NCBI GenBank assembly: GCA_964462945.1
Contig: CAYWZW010000031.1
Coordinates: forward strand, 1 to 55,806
Origin: GCA-020343675 sp964462945
GTDB taxonomy: Bacteria > Planctomycetota > Phycisphaerae > Sedimentisphaerales > Anaerobacaceae
DNA: 55,806 bases
Direction of reading: 5' to 3'
The notes beneath the pieces were generated by a model, which was not told the DNA's origin, made no database searches, and worked only from the letters and a program-made list of their open reading frames with translations. Position numbers and translations under genes: made by a program. Shown one piece after another: positions 1-9,448 of the stretch (the first letter of the stretch is position 1; every line of letters begins with the position of its first letter).

Positions 1-2
1 AG

Positions 3-860
3 GACACTCTGTTCAAGTACCAGATCGCCAACGGGACAACAATTGGCCCAGACGGGTATCTTGTTTTCTATCAGGACCTGCATTTCGGCAATGTAAACGA
101 TCCCGGCTCGCACGAGCCTTTTGCCCTGAGCGAGAACGGCGAAAGCCTGTATCTTAGCTCAGCCCAGAATAGCGTTTTGACCGGCTATCGCGACGTCGAG
201 GATTTCGGCGCTTCGCAAACGGGCGTTTCGTTCGGGCGCTATTATAGAGCGAGCACCGATGATTACAACTTCGTCGCGATGGAGCGAAATACGCCGGGCT
301 CGGCTAACGCCTATCCGAAAGTGGGACCCATCGTGATCAGTGAGATCATGTGTAATCCCGATTGGCCCGTCGGCGGCTCATATACGAACGACCAATACGA
401 GTACATCGAGCTTCAAAACGTCAGCGCCGACCCGGTCACATTGTACAATTATGATAGCTCCGAGCCGTGGAAATTCACCGACGGCATCGAGTTCACCTTC
501 CCCGCTGATCCACCGGTGACTATTGTTGCCGGCGGGTATCTCCTGGTAGTCCAGACGCCCGATGCGTTTTCGTGGCGGTATCCGGCTGTGCCCGCCGAGA
601 AGGTTCTCGGCCCGTACGACGGCAAGCTGAGCGACGCCAGCGAGAGTGTGGAATTGGGCATGCCGGGCGACGTGGATGACCAGGGCCAGCGTTATTATAT
701 CCGCGTTGACCGGGTCAATTACAGCGACGGCTCCGGCGTAGATGACCTCTGGCCCGCCGAGCCGGACGGCCAGGGCCAGTCTCTGACCCGCAAAGTCCCG
801 ACGGATTACGGCAACGACCCCGACAACTGGATTGCTTCAGTGCCTTCCCCCGGCCGATGA
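3..860 (+). CDS. Lamin-tail-domain (LTD) secreted protein, C-terminal part
   Basis: The frame is open to the left edge of the window, so this is the 3' part of a larger gene; no start codon is visible. The 285 visible residues hold the end of one lamin-tail domain (glycine/aspartate-rich beta strands, FALSENGESLYL) and one complete LTD that begins near VISEIMCNPDWPVGG and closes with SLTRKVPTDYGNDPDNW. LTD is a small immunoglobulin-like fold found in large secreted and nuclease-associated bacterial proteins, where it probably mediates adhesion or substrate contact. The next gene downstream carries the same domain four times, so the two are likely paralogous neighbours. The ligand cannot be told from sequence. 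The gene stops at TGA with no sorting signal after the last domain. Confidence 0.85.
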   Translation, partial: DTLFKYQIANGTTIGPDGYLVFYQDLHFGNVNDPGSHEPFALSENGESLYLSSAQNSVLTGYRDVEDFGASQTGVSFGRYYRASTDDYNFVAMERNTPGSANAYPKVGPIVISEIMCNPDWPVGGSYTNDQYEYIELQNVSADPVTLYNYDSSEPWKFTDGIEFTFPADPPVTIVAGGYLLVVQTPDAFSWRYPAVPAEKVLGPYDGKLSDASESVELGMPGDVDDQGQRYYIRVDRVNYSDGSGVDDLWPAEPDGQGQSLTRKVPTDYGNDPDNWIASVPSPGR

Positions 861-937
861 AACCAAAGGGCAAAGTGAAAGCATAGAAGGCAGGTTCCGG
901 CCATGCCTGGATAGTTGTCAATGTCACCCGAAAGGCG

Positions 938-967
938 TTGACTAAGCGGTGCCTTATTTGCTAAAAT
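938..967 (+). promoter_or_regulatory. Sigma70-type promoter for the CotH/LTD gene
   Basis: TTGACT (938-943) is separated by 18 bases from TAAAAT (962-967), about 50 bases before the GTG start at 1017. This is a visual match only. Confidence 0.5.
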
Positions 968-1016
968 AGAAGTGAGGTGCTTTCAACCTCTTGTTCCTTA
1001 AGGAAGGAGATAAAAG

Positions 1017-4000
1017 GTGCCCCTTTCTATTAGAATATTTCTGCTCTGCCTGGTATCAACGGCGGAGAGTGCCTTGTCGGCCGCCAACCAGGGCGAGACG
1101 GACTATACCGTGGTGATCAATGAGATTCACTACGACCCCGACCTCAAGACTGAGCTGGTAGAGTTCGTCGAGCTTCACAACGCGGGGGCAATGGATGTTG
1201 ACCTGGCGGACTGGTACTTCGAGGGCGGCATCTCTTATCAGTTCCCGGCCGGCTCTACGCTGCCGGCGCACGGCTACATCATTGTGGCCCAGGACCCGGC
1301 CCACATTCAAGGCAAATGGAGCGCAGGCAGGCTCAAGCTGCCTCCCAATCTGGTATTAGGTCCGTACGAAGGCAAACTCGCCAACGACGCAGAGAGGATT
1401 GAACTGTGCGACGCTAACGGCGATCGCGTAGATCAGGTCGATTATCAGCTTGGATTCCCCTGGCCGACGGTCGGCGATGCGGTGCCGGAGACTCAACCAG
1501 GTACAGGGCATTCGATCCAACTGGTGAATCCGTTTCTCGACAACAATCTGTCAGGCAGTTGGCGCTCGGCTCCTCCCACGCCCGTGGCGAGCAACACGTC
1601 GGTCTATCTCGACAACGCGCCGCCGCACATCCGCCAGGTCAAACACTCGCCGAAACAACCCAGGTCACGTGAGCTTGTGACCGTAACTGCCAAGGTCACC
1701 GATTCGGACGGCGTAGCCAGCGTTACCCTGAGCTATCAGATCGTCGAGCCCGGCAGCTACATCAGCATCACCGATTGGCAGTACCGTACGAGCTGGACCG
1801 ACGCTGCAATGCACGACGACGGACTCAACGGCGATGCTACCGCCGGCGACGACATTTACACCGTGCAGCTTCCAGGCCCAGTGCAGGTCCACCGTCGGCT
1901 GGTACGCTACACCTTGGGTGCTGTGGATAGCACGGGGCAGGGCCTTGTCGTGCCGTACCTGGATGATCCGCAGCCAAATTTTGCCTATTTTGTCTATGAC
2001 GGCGTGCCGCCCTGGCGCGGGGCCGTTCAGCCCGGCGTCAGCGCCATCGTCGAGTATGGCACCGACGTCATGCGCAGCCTGCCCGTTTATCATCTGATCA
2101 GCAAGAAATCAGACGTCGAGACAAGCACATGGTTCGAGAAATACGCGGGCGACGATTACAAATGGTACGGCACGCTGGTTTACGATGGACAAGTGTACGA
2201 TCACATCCGTTACCGCACGCGCGGCGGCGTTTGGCGCTACGCTATGGGCAAGAACATGTGGAAGTTCAACTTCAACCGTGGCCATCGTTTTGAGGCGCGC
2301 GACGACTACGGCAGAAACTATGAAACGACATGGGACAAGCTGAATTTCTCGGCGTGCATCCAGCAGGGCAGCTTCGGTCAGCGCGGCGAGCAGGGAATGT
2401 TTGAGGCGCTCTCATTCAAGCTTTTCAATATGGCCGGCGTTCCGGCGTCAAAAACAAATTGGGTGCATTTGCGAATCATTGACGAGGCGCACGAAGATGG
2501 GACCGCCAACGCCGCCCACCCACCCTTGACCAGCCGCGGCACGCAGTACGACGGTGATTTCTGGGGTCTCTACATGACCATCGAGCAGATGGATGGCCGT
2601 TTCCTCGACGAACACGACCTGCCCGACGGCAATCTTTATAAAATGGACCAAGCCTATCCGGATGGCTGCAAGCTGAACAATCAGGGACCGACGGGCGTGA
2701 CGGACAAATCTGACGTCCTGGGCTTCAGGAGCCGCTACCAGTCTTCGCCATCGGCAGCGTGGTGGGGGGCGAATGTGAACCTCGAGTGCTACTACGGCTA
2801 CTACGCCATTTATCACGCCGTCTGGCACGGTGATATCACCAGCAAGAATCATTTCTTCTATCTGAATCCTGAGCCAACGGCCAACGAATGGGGAACAAAC
2901 GCGCTGTGGTCGCAGCTTCCATGGGACCTCGATCTGACGTGGACGTGTTACTACAGCAACATGAAGGACCCGTTCAACTCGAGCGGTCTGCTGAGCCATT
3001 CCACATTCGATATTCAATGCAGAAACCGTGTGCGGGAGATTTGCGACCTGCTCTTCAATCCTGAGCAGATGAACCCGGTCATCGACGAGTTCGCCGCCGT
3101 TATCGACGACCCGCAGCGCGCCCTTTCCATCGTGGACGCCGACAGAGCGATGTGGGACTACCACTGGGTCGTGGGCGACGGCGCTTACCCTCGATATCTG
3201 AACAACCCGGCGGCGTTCAAGGCCGGCCAGGGCCGGTTCTATCAGGAGGCCGTGGACCGCGGCTACGCACGCGACTTCGCCGGCATGGTGCAGGTCATGA
3301 AGGACTTTGTGGTTGAACGTCAGAGCCACATGAATTCCATCTCCAGCGATTCGGCTATTCCACGCACTCCTACCGTGACGGCAACATGCCCACCTACGTA
3401 TCCCGTCAACGCTTTGACATTTGAAACCAGCCCCTTCAGCGACCCGCAAGGCGCCGGAACGTTCGCCGCAATCAAATGGAGAATTGCCGAGGTGACTGCC
3501 GATCCTCAAGCCGTGTATCCAAATGCCAATAGCGTGCTGACAGACGATGGGGCCCAGTGGAAGTACTTCAAAGGGACTGAGGAGCCTTCTGTACGCGACG
3601 TTACTGCGTGGCGAGAATTTGCGTTCGATGATTCGCGTTGGCAGCAGGGAACCGCCCCGATTGGCTGGGGAGAGCCGGCGTCTTTTCTGAGTACGACCCT
3701 TACAGGGATGCAATACGCATACACATCTTTCTACATTCGCAGGAAGTTCAGAGTGGATGACCCTGCGGCGATAAAGAACCTTCAATTAGAAGCTGTGTAT
3801 GACGACGGATTCAACGTGTGGATCAACGACACCTTCGTATTGCAGGCAAACATGCCTGCAGAAAACGTCCCCTACGACGGCCTTGCCAGCAGCGTCAATT
3901 CTGCCGAGAAGGACTGGTTCACTTTTGTGCTGCCCGAGCCGACCTACCTAGTCGAGGGCGAGAACATTATCGCCGTCCAGGTACAAAACATGTCGCGGAC

Positions 4001-5795
4001 CAGCAGCTCCGACTGTTTCATCGACGTTCGTCTGACCGGTGAGCTGGCCGACCCCGGCAGCGTTCCTCCAAGCTATGGCGCCAGAGAAGGCAAGTACGAG
4101 ATTGATCCCGTCTGGGAAAGCCCGGAACTGACGGACTTCAGCAGTCCCATAACAATCCCCGCCACGACGGTCAAGGCGGGCCGCACCTATCGCGTTCGCT
4201 GCCGGATGACGGATAATACGGGCCGATGGAGCCACTGGTCGATGCCAATCCAGTTCGTAGCGGGTGAGCCGCTCGCCGCCCACACGCTGAACAATCTGCG
4301 CATCACAGAAGTCATGTACAATCCAGCCGGCCCGCCGGCCGACGACTCTGCCGACGGCGATGAGCTTGAATTCATCGAATTGAAGAATATCGGCGATGAA
4401 CGGGTCGATTTGAGCAGCGTTTCTTTCGTTTCCGGCATAACATTTGACTTCAGCCTCGGCAGAGTGCCCGCCCTGGCACCCGGAGAATTTGTCCTTGTGG
4501 TCAAGAACCGGGCGGCTTTTGGGTCTCGTTACGGCACGAATTTATCCTCCAAAATCGCCGGCGAATACGCTGGCAGGCTCGCCAATAGCGGCGAAAACGT
4601 CAGTTTGGTGGATTTGTGGAACGGGACCGTCGCAGAATTCGCATACAACGACGGCCGCGGCTGGCCGCTTGCGGCCGATGGCGCAGGCCATTCGTTAGTG
4701 CCTTTGACTTCGGCGCTGCCCGCTGAGCCGGACGGTTCGCTCAATTATGGCGGCAACTGGCGGGCAAGCGCGTACATCGGCGGTTCTCCGGGCCGGGACG
4801 ACCCCGAGCGGGAAACGACCGTGGTCCTCAACGAAATCATGGCGCACACGGATTACAGCAGTCCCCAACATCCCGGACACGAATCCAACGACTGGATCGA
4901 GCTCTACAACACGACGGGAGCAAGAATCAATCTGCGCAACTGGTACCTCAGCGACGACATCGGCGAACTGACGAAATGGTCCATTCCAGCAGTTGAGATT
5001 GCCGGCCGTTCTCGAATCAGTTTCGACGAGGTGACCGGCTTCCACAGCCCTCTTAACAGCGGATTCGGTCTGAACAAGGCGGGAGAAGAGGCCATTCTTT
5101 CGTATCTTGCCGGCACGTCCGAGGACCGTATAGTTGACTGCATCAGATTCGAGGGGCAGCAAGAGAACATATCTCTGGGCCGTTATCCTGACGGCGGCGC
5201 GTACTGGCTTGACATGGCCCCCTCGCGCGACGCGGCAAACGGCAATCCTGTCTTGCACGTTGTGATCGACGAGCTGATGTATCATCCGGCGACGGATACC
5301 GATGAGGAGTACGTCGAGTTGTACAATCCAACGGCCGGCCGGATCCACCTGGAAGAGTCTGAGGGCACGTGGCGCCTGAATGGTGCGGTTGATTACACAT
5401 TTGCGGCCGGGACTTCAATCCCCGCCGACGGCAGGCTCATCGTTGTAGGCTTCGACCCGCAGGGTGACACCACCCGGTTGACCGCCTTTATGAGTGCGTA
5501 CAATACAGGCCCATTGACTGCGGACATGGACATCGTCGGTCCCTGGTCGGGCAGTCTCTCCAATGCGGGCGAACAGCTTGCTTTGGAGCTGCCGCAGCCC
5601 CCGGACCAGCCGGGCGACCCGATTTCGTGGGTAATTGTGGACGAGGTGATCTATGCTGATGCGCCGCCCTGGCCGCAGACTCCGGACGGTAGCGGCGATG
5701 CGCTGCAGCGGACTCTCAGTGACCAGTACCACTCCGGCAGTGACCCGACGAACTGGCAAGCCGCCAGCCCGACTCCCGGCTCGCCAAAGCAATAA
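1017..5795 (+). CDS. Giant secreted CotH-kinase / multi-LTD protein
   Basis: This 1592-residue protein has an N-terminal signal peptide (hydrophobic IRIFLLCLVSTA). The order is one LTD (about 31-185), an Ig-like segment (about 200-320), a CotH-type domain (about 335-810), a jelly-roll-like segment (about 860-1060, with WREFAFDDSRWQQGTAPIGWG) and three further LTDs (about 1090-1250, 1260-1410, 1415-1590). CotH proteins are protein-kinase-like; the spore-coat member phosphorylates proteins. In planctomycetes they occur as secreted multidomain proteins of unknown substrate. The GTG start at 1017 is supported by AGGAAGGAGA at 1001-1010. The protein probably acts outside the cytoplasm as a surface or matrix protein. 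Kinase activity is not proven, because I did not verify the catalytic residues one by one. The preceding partial gene and the relic at 7.8 kb share its LTD type. Confidence 0.9.
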   Translation: MPLSIRIFLLCLVSTAESALSAANQGETDYTVVINEIHYDPDLKTELVEFVELHNAGAMDVDLADWYFEGGISYQFPAGSTLPAHGYIIVAQDPAHIQGKWSAGRLKLPPNLVLGPYEGKLANDAERIELCDANGDRVDQVDYQLGFPWPTVGDAVPETQPGTGHSIQLVNPFLDNNLSGSWRSAPPTPVASNTSVYLDNAPPHIRQVKHSPKQPRSRELVTVTAKVTDSDGVASVTLSYQIVEPGSYISITDWQYRTSWTDAAMHDDGLNGDATAGDDIYTVQLPGPVQVHRRLVRYTLGAVDSTGQGLVVPYLDDPQPNFAYFVYDGVPPWRGAVQPGVSAIVEYGTDVMRSLPVYHLISKKSDVETSTWFEKYAGDDYKWYGTLVYDGQVYDHIRYRTRGGVWRYAMGKNMWKFNFNRGHRFEARDDYGRNYETTWDKLNFSACIQQGSFGQRGEQGMFEALSFKLFNMAGVPASKTNWVHLRIIDEAHEDGTANAAHPPLTSRGTQYDGDFWGLYMTIEQMDGRFLDEHDLPDGNLYKMDQAYPDGCKLNNQGPTGVTDKSDVLGFRSRYQSSPSAAWWGANVNLECYYGYYAIYHAVWHGDITSKNHFFYLNPEPTANEWGTNALWSQLPWDLDLTWTCYYSNMKDPFNSSGLLSHSTFDIQCRNRVREICDLLFNPEQMNPVIDEFAAVIDDPQRALSIVDADRAMWDYHWVVGDGAYPRYLNNPAAFKAGQGRFYQEAVDRGYARDFAGMVQVMKDFVVERQSHMNSISSDSAIPRTPTVTATCPPTYPVNALTFETSPFSDPQGAGTFAAIKWRIAEVTADPQAVYPNANSVLTDDGAQWKYFKGTEEPSVRDVTAWREFAFDDSRWQQGTAPIGWGEPASFLSTTLTGMQYAYTSFYIRRKFRVDDPAAIKNLQLEAVYDDGFNVWINDTFVLQANMPAENVPYDGLASSVNSAEKDWFTFVLPEPTYLVEGENIIAVQVQNMSRTSSSDCFIDVRLTGELADPGSVPPSYGAREGKYEIDPVWESPELTDFSSPITIPATTVKAGRTYRVRCRMTDNTGRWSHWSMPIQFVAGEPLAAHTLNNLRITEVMYNPAGPPADDSADGDELEFIELKNIGDERVDLSSVSFVSGITFDFSLGRVPALAPGEFVLVVKNRAAFGSRYGTNLSSKIAGEYAGRLANSGENVSLVDLWNGTVAEFAYNDGRGWPLAADGAGHSLVPLTSALPAEPDGSLNYGGNWRASAYIGGSPGRDDPERETTVVLNEIMAHTDYSSPQHPGHESNDWIELYNTTGARINLRNWYLSDDIGELTKWSIPAVEIAGRSRISFDEVTGFHSPLNSGFGLNKAGEEAILSYLAGTSEDRIVDCIRFEGQQENISLGRYPDGGAYWLDMAPSRDAANGNPVLHVVIDELMYHPATDTDEEYVELYNPTAGRIHLEESEGTWRLNGAVDYTFAAGTSIPADGRLIVVGFDPQGDTTRLTAFMSAYNTGPLTADMDIVGPWSGSLSNAGEQLALELPQPPDQPGDPISWVIVDEVIYADAPPWPQTPDGSGDALQRTLSDQYHSGSDPTNWQAASPTPGSPKQ

Positions 5796-5814
5796 GCAGA
5801 CCCCGCGTAATGGC

Positions 5815-5850
5815 TCTGTCATTTCCGCACCTGCTTTCGCAGGTGACCAC
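5815..5850. repeat. Short dispersed hairpin repeat (CACCTGC-TTTC-GCAGGTG)
   Basis: A perfect 7-bp stem with a 4-base loop lies at 5828-5845, preceded by TGTCATTTCCG. A similar unit (TCATTCCTGC-AAAA-GCAGG) lies at 42741-42759. No T-run follows, so it is read as a dispersed repeat rather than a terminator. It sits between the stop of the CotH gene and the 3' end of the convergent hydrolase gene. Confidence 0.45.
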
Positions 5851-5951
5851 TTCGATATCGCGGTCCGGGTGCAACGGCCAGATCGCTCCGGGCGAAAGCC
5901 TATCATCGTTGAGGATACGCAGCGGGCCTTCATGCTTGGAGCTTATCACGA

Positions 5952-7575
5952 TCAGCGCGGCACTCGTACCCGCCGCAGAATCCAGTCTTTCTGCATGTCG
6001 AAATATCCTGGGACGAATCCTTTCAGGCGAGGAACCTCTTTGAGACCGCCCGTCTTCGCTTCCAGCAAAGAATGATCGCCGTCGGGAAACACCCGCAGCG
6101 TGACGTTATCGTTGCCTGTCTGAGCGAGGCTTTTTCGCCACACGGCGACGCTCTTTTCCACGGGGACAAACGTGTCCAAACCTCCCCACACAGCCAGCAC
6201 GGGACACTTGACCTTCTCCAGGACGGGCACCGGATCATAATCGTAAATCAAACGCCAGAATCCACAAAAAGGATCGTCCTTGCCGGCCGCGCCGCCCGTA
6301 TAGGGGTACCAACGCTCGCTCTCGGCCGCCCGCTCCGCCGCCGCGAGCTGCTCCCATCCCTGACCTGTCCGAACGCACTCGTACCGCGAACGGATCAGAG
6401 TCATCGCCTTCCGAATCTCCGCTTGACGGACGCCGTCAGCTTGGAGCCAGGCCTCGCTGCGATAAAGCTCCTGCTCCTCCGGGCTCACGCCCGAACCCGA
6501 CTGGCTGATCACAAACGTCACTGCCGAGGACTGGGAGGCAACCAGCGGGCCAATCCATCCGCCCTGGCTCGCTCCCCAAACGCCGATCTGTCTCGCGTCA
6601 ATGTCCTCGCGTCCTTGCGCGAACCGAAGCGCCGCGAGGGCATCGCCGGCCAGATCCTGGAAACTGGAGCGCATCCAGTCGCCCGAGGACGCTCCCACCC
6701 CGCGCTTATCGTAGGCAAGACCGGCCACGCCGTGGATGGCGAAAAACTCGGCCCAAGTGAAAAGCCCCTTGCGGGATCGAGGCCCGGCCGGGTGGACGAA
6801 GATCACCACCGGATGAGGGCCCTTCGTTTCCGGCAAAATGAGAGTGCCATTCAGCGTGACGTCTCCGTTCCGGAACGAGATCTCTTCGTACCTGAGGTTG
6901 ACGCGCTTGCCGACCAGGGGGGCCGAATCCGCGGGCCTCCAGGCCAGGCCGGTTGCTGTGCCTTGACCGCTCATCGTGAATTGGACAGTCGTTTCCACCG
7001 GACAGGTCACCAGTACCGACGGTCCGGTGAAGAAGGTTGTTTCGGAAGAGGGGAAAAGGGTTCGGAACTGCCCGGTCCTGAAGTCGATGTAGTGCAGCGT
7101 GCCGGGGTCGAATTCATCCCAGGAGCGAATGTGAACGTAGTGGTCCGCCCCCAATTGGTAGCTACCAGTGTATAGGTCAGCTCTTACTTTCACAATCCGG
7201 TCCAGGCGAAAGGAAGACTGCCAGCTGGCGTCAGCCACCTTTCCCGATATGGCTGTGCCTTCAAGCGTTCCTTCAAAGAGCAGGGTCTGATCGGCCCGCG
7301 GCATTTCAAAGCGGACCGCGGGACGAGTCCAGGCTGATTCGAGCCAGCGGCTTGCCATTGGTGAATTCGAGGGGGATGTCATAGGTCCCTTCAACGGCGG
7401 CCTTTTCCTGCTTGAGATGAATCCGGATGTAAACCCAGCTCCCATCGCGTTCGAACCCGCCGACCCAGTTTCCGACGAGCGACGGCTCAGCCGCGCCCCA
7501 TGCGGGCGAGATAAGCGATAGCGCAAGGACAGCCACCATTGTAGAACTCCACACGTGATCGAACAGCGCCGGCAT
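5952..7575 (-). pseudogene. Exported alpha/beta hydrolase with an apparent frameshift
   Basis: Two overlapping frames on the minus strand together make one protein. The 5' frame starts at ATG 7575 after a good Shine-Dalgarno sequence (AAAGGGTGGAAG), has a signal peptide (MVAVLALSLISPAWG) and a beta-rich region, and then hits TGA just after SLDSSRGPL. The other frame resumes at VRFEMPRADQTLLFEGTL and runs to the stop at 5952. One extra base in the CCCGCGGTCCGC stretch (about 7311-7324) would join SLDSSR to VRFEMP. The second part holds an alpha/beta-hydrolase fold with HPAGPRSRKG, the nucleophile elbow GVWGASQGGW, an acidic residue in GGLDTFVPVEKS and the histidine in DGDHSLL, so the serine-hydrolase triad looks complete. 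It resembles secreted X-Pro/acyl-peptidase-like or acetyl-xylan-esterase-like hydrolases. Either the gene is broken, or this is a sequencing error. Confidence 0.75.
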
Positions 7576-7810
7576 AGCTTCCACCCTTTCTACGTTTTGG
7601 TCTGCAGCCATCTACATATCTTTGCCTCGCCAGGCGAAACGCTCCGCACGTGGGCAATTCATATTCTTGCCGGGATGGCGGCAGAGGTCAAGAGAAGAAC
7701 GCAGAAGCCCCAGCGGTATTTTGACTTCTCAATTCCCTCCCTTCGGCCCTTCGTACAACTGTCTGTTAGGGTCCCCTATGCCTGCGCAAATCGTGCAAAG
7801 AGGCAGCCTT

Positions 7811-7960
7811 AGAGTATCAGACTGGGCGGGCCAGCCGAGGAAATGGCAGATCCCGACGGGCAACAGCCAATCCCTGACCCGCAAAGTGTCAGCCGGCTGC
7901 GGCAACGACCCCGACAACTGGACCGCCGCCCCCCCCCTTCCCCCGGCCAGACACAAATAA
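7811..7960 (+). pseudogene. Decayed 3' end of an LTD-protein gene
   Basis: In one frame the segment reads NSQSLTRKVSAGCGNDPDNW, near-identical to the end of the LTD gene at 3-860 (QSLTRKVPTDYGNDPDNW). The residues that should precede it (MADPDG) lie in another frame, so at least one frameshift is present. A run of nine C follows and probably shifts the frame again. No LTD body is found upstream, so this is a relic of a recombined or deleted paralogue. Confidence 0.65.
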
Positions 7961-8079
7961 TTCTATCTCCGCCCGAACGCTGGCGTATCCTCTACCCATC
8001 TGGTATAAAGTGTCCTATCGCGTGGTAAAGAGAGGCTGAATATGTTCGCATCGAACCTGGTTTCGTAGTCAGGCACTGT

Positions 8080-9369
8080 ATGGCTGAACCTTATGTGGCT
8101 TCAGAATTGCAGCGGCGGCCGCCGTGGTGGCGGTCACTCGGCCCGGCTTTGATTACCGCCTGCGTGGTGTTCGGGCCCGGGAGCCTCCTGGTCAGCGCCA
8201 ATATCGGGGCCAACCACGGATACCAATTGCTGTGGCTGCTTGTGCTGACCGGCATTCTGATGGGCACATACATGACAACAGCGGCGAGAATCGGCGTCGT
8301 TGGCGGCGCGACGCCCTGTACGCTGGTCGCCCAGCGCCTGGGTCGTCCGATTGCCGCCGTCGTCGCTATTAATCTGTGCCTTATTTGCGGCACGTTCCAA
8401 TTCTCAAATAATGTGGCAGTCGCCGTTGCCGCCCAGACACTCCTCCCGCAGCTCGACGCCCGCTGGGTGCTGCTGGGACTCAACAGCCTCATCATCGTCT
8501 TCCTGTTTGCGGCCAAACAGATATATCGCTTCCTCGAACGGACTATGAAAGTGATGGTGGGTCTGATGCTCCTGTGCTTTCTGGTCAACGTCGTCTTGGC
8601 ACGTCCCAGCCTGTCAGGCATCGTCAAGGGCCTTATTCCAAGCTGGCCCGCGGGAGTATCGCTGGGTGTCCCTGAGAAAATCGGTGGAGTTATCCACGAC
8701 CCGATGATTCTGATTGCCTCCCTGCTTGGGACAACCTTCTCGGTAGCCGCAGCGTTCTTTCAGGGCAACCTGGTGCGCGAAAAGGGCTGGACAATAAAGG
8801 ATTACAGCCGCGGTATTGGTGATTCCGTCGCCGGCGTTTGCGTCCTGACGGGTATTAGCGTGATCATCATGATCACGGCTGCCACGGTCATTCCGGGAAA
8901 GCCCGCGGAGGATATCGGGGTGCTGGCGGAGTCTCTGCGGCCGCTGCTGCGGTCGGTGGCCTACGTGTTCTTCTGTGCCGGGCTGTTCGCCGTGGCAATG
9001 AACCCGTTCCTGATCAATGCAATGATCGGCGGCAGTATCTTAGCCGACGGCATCGGCAAGCCATCCAGGCTCAACGACCGATGGTCGCGGCTTTTCACGG
9101 TCGCGGTGCTGCTGACCGGCATGGTCGTGGGGATGCTAGCATTGAAAGCCGGCCACAAGCCGGTCAAGCTCATCATTCTCGGCCAGGCGTTGACCGTTAT
9201 CGGCAATCCGCTGATGGCCGCGACTATACTCTGGCTGGCCAACCGGAAGGACATCATGGGTGATCGTCGCAACACGATAGTCCTGAATCTCCTGGGGGGC
9301 CTGGGTTTGCTGGTTGTCGTGTTGACGGCCGCGCAGGTTTTGATGCGTTTGGCACTCATGTTGAGCTGA
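8080..9369 (+). CDS. Divergent Nramp-family transporter
   Basis: This 429-residue protein has about 11 hydrophobic helices and the overall Nramp layout: N-terminal GPALITACVVFGPGSLL, then GYQLLWLLVLTG and AARIGVVGG. Canonical Nramp transporters carry Mn2+/Fe2+ using DPGN in helix 1 and a methionine in helix 6 (MPH). Here helix 1 reads FGPGS, and the helix-6 region reads LLGTTFSVAAAFFQGNLVRE, so neither metal-binding motif is recognisable. The gene is followed after 79 bases by an NAD-dependent epimerase gene and then an aldolase gene, suggesting co-transcription and perhaps an organic substrate rather than a metal. The ATG at 8080 is the natural start, but its ribosome site is weak (AGGCACTGT). 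Inner-membrane location is certain by hydropathy; the substrate is unknown. Confidence 0.85.
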   Translation: MAEPYVASELQRRPPWWRSLGPALITACVVFGPGSLLVSANIGANHGYQLLWLLVLTGILMGTYMTTAARIGVVGGATPCTLVAQRLGRPIAAVVAINLCLICGTFQFSNNVAVAVAAQTLLPQLDARWVLLGLNSLIIVFLFAAKQIYRFLERTMKVMVGLMLLCFLVNVVLARPSLSGIVKGLIPSWPAGVSLGVPEKIGGVIHDPMILIASLLGTTFSVAAAFFQGNLVREKGWTIKDYSRGIGDSVAGVCVLTGISVIIMITAATVIPGKPAEDIGVLAESLRPLLRSVAYVFFCAGLFAVAMNPFLINAMIGGSILADGIGKPSRLNDRWSRLFTVAVLLTGMVVGMLALKAGHKPVKLIILGQALTVIGNPLMAATILWLANRKDIMGDRRNTIVLNLLGGLGLLVVVLTAAQVLMRLALMLS

Positions 9370-9448
9370 TGTGCTTTGAAAGGCTCCAAGAAGATGATGC
9401 CGTATATGCGCCGTCTGTTATGGAGGTAGTCCGGGAGGCCGTTTGTCT

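Noticed and set aside
2448..3785. 445-residue open frame opposite the CotH gene
   Set aside because: Arises from the GC-rich codon pattern of the real gene on the plus strand, lacks a ribosome site and family motifs.
5828..5845. Intrinsic terminator after the CotH gene
   Set aside because: Good stem but no T-run on either strand; fits a dispersed repeat family instead.
6072..7175. 367-residue plus-strand frame opposite the hydrolase
   Set aside because: Mirror frame of a clear alpha/beta hydrolase with intact catalytic motifs.
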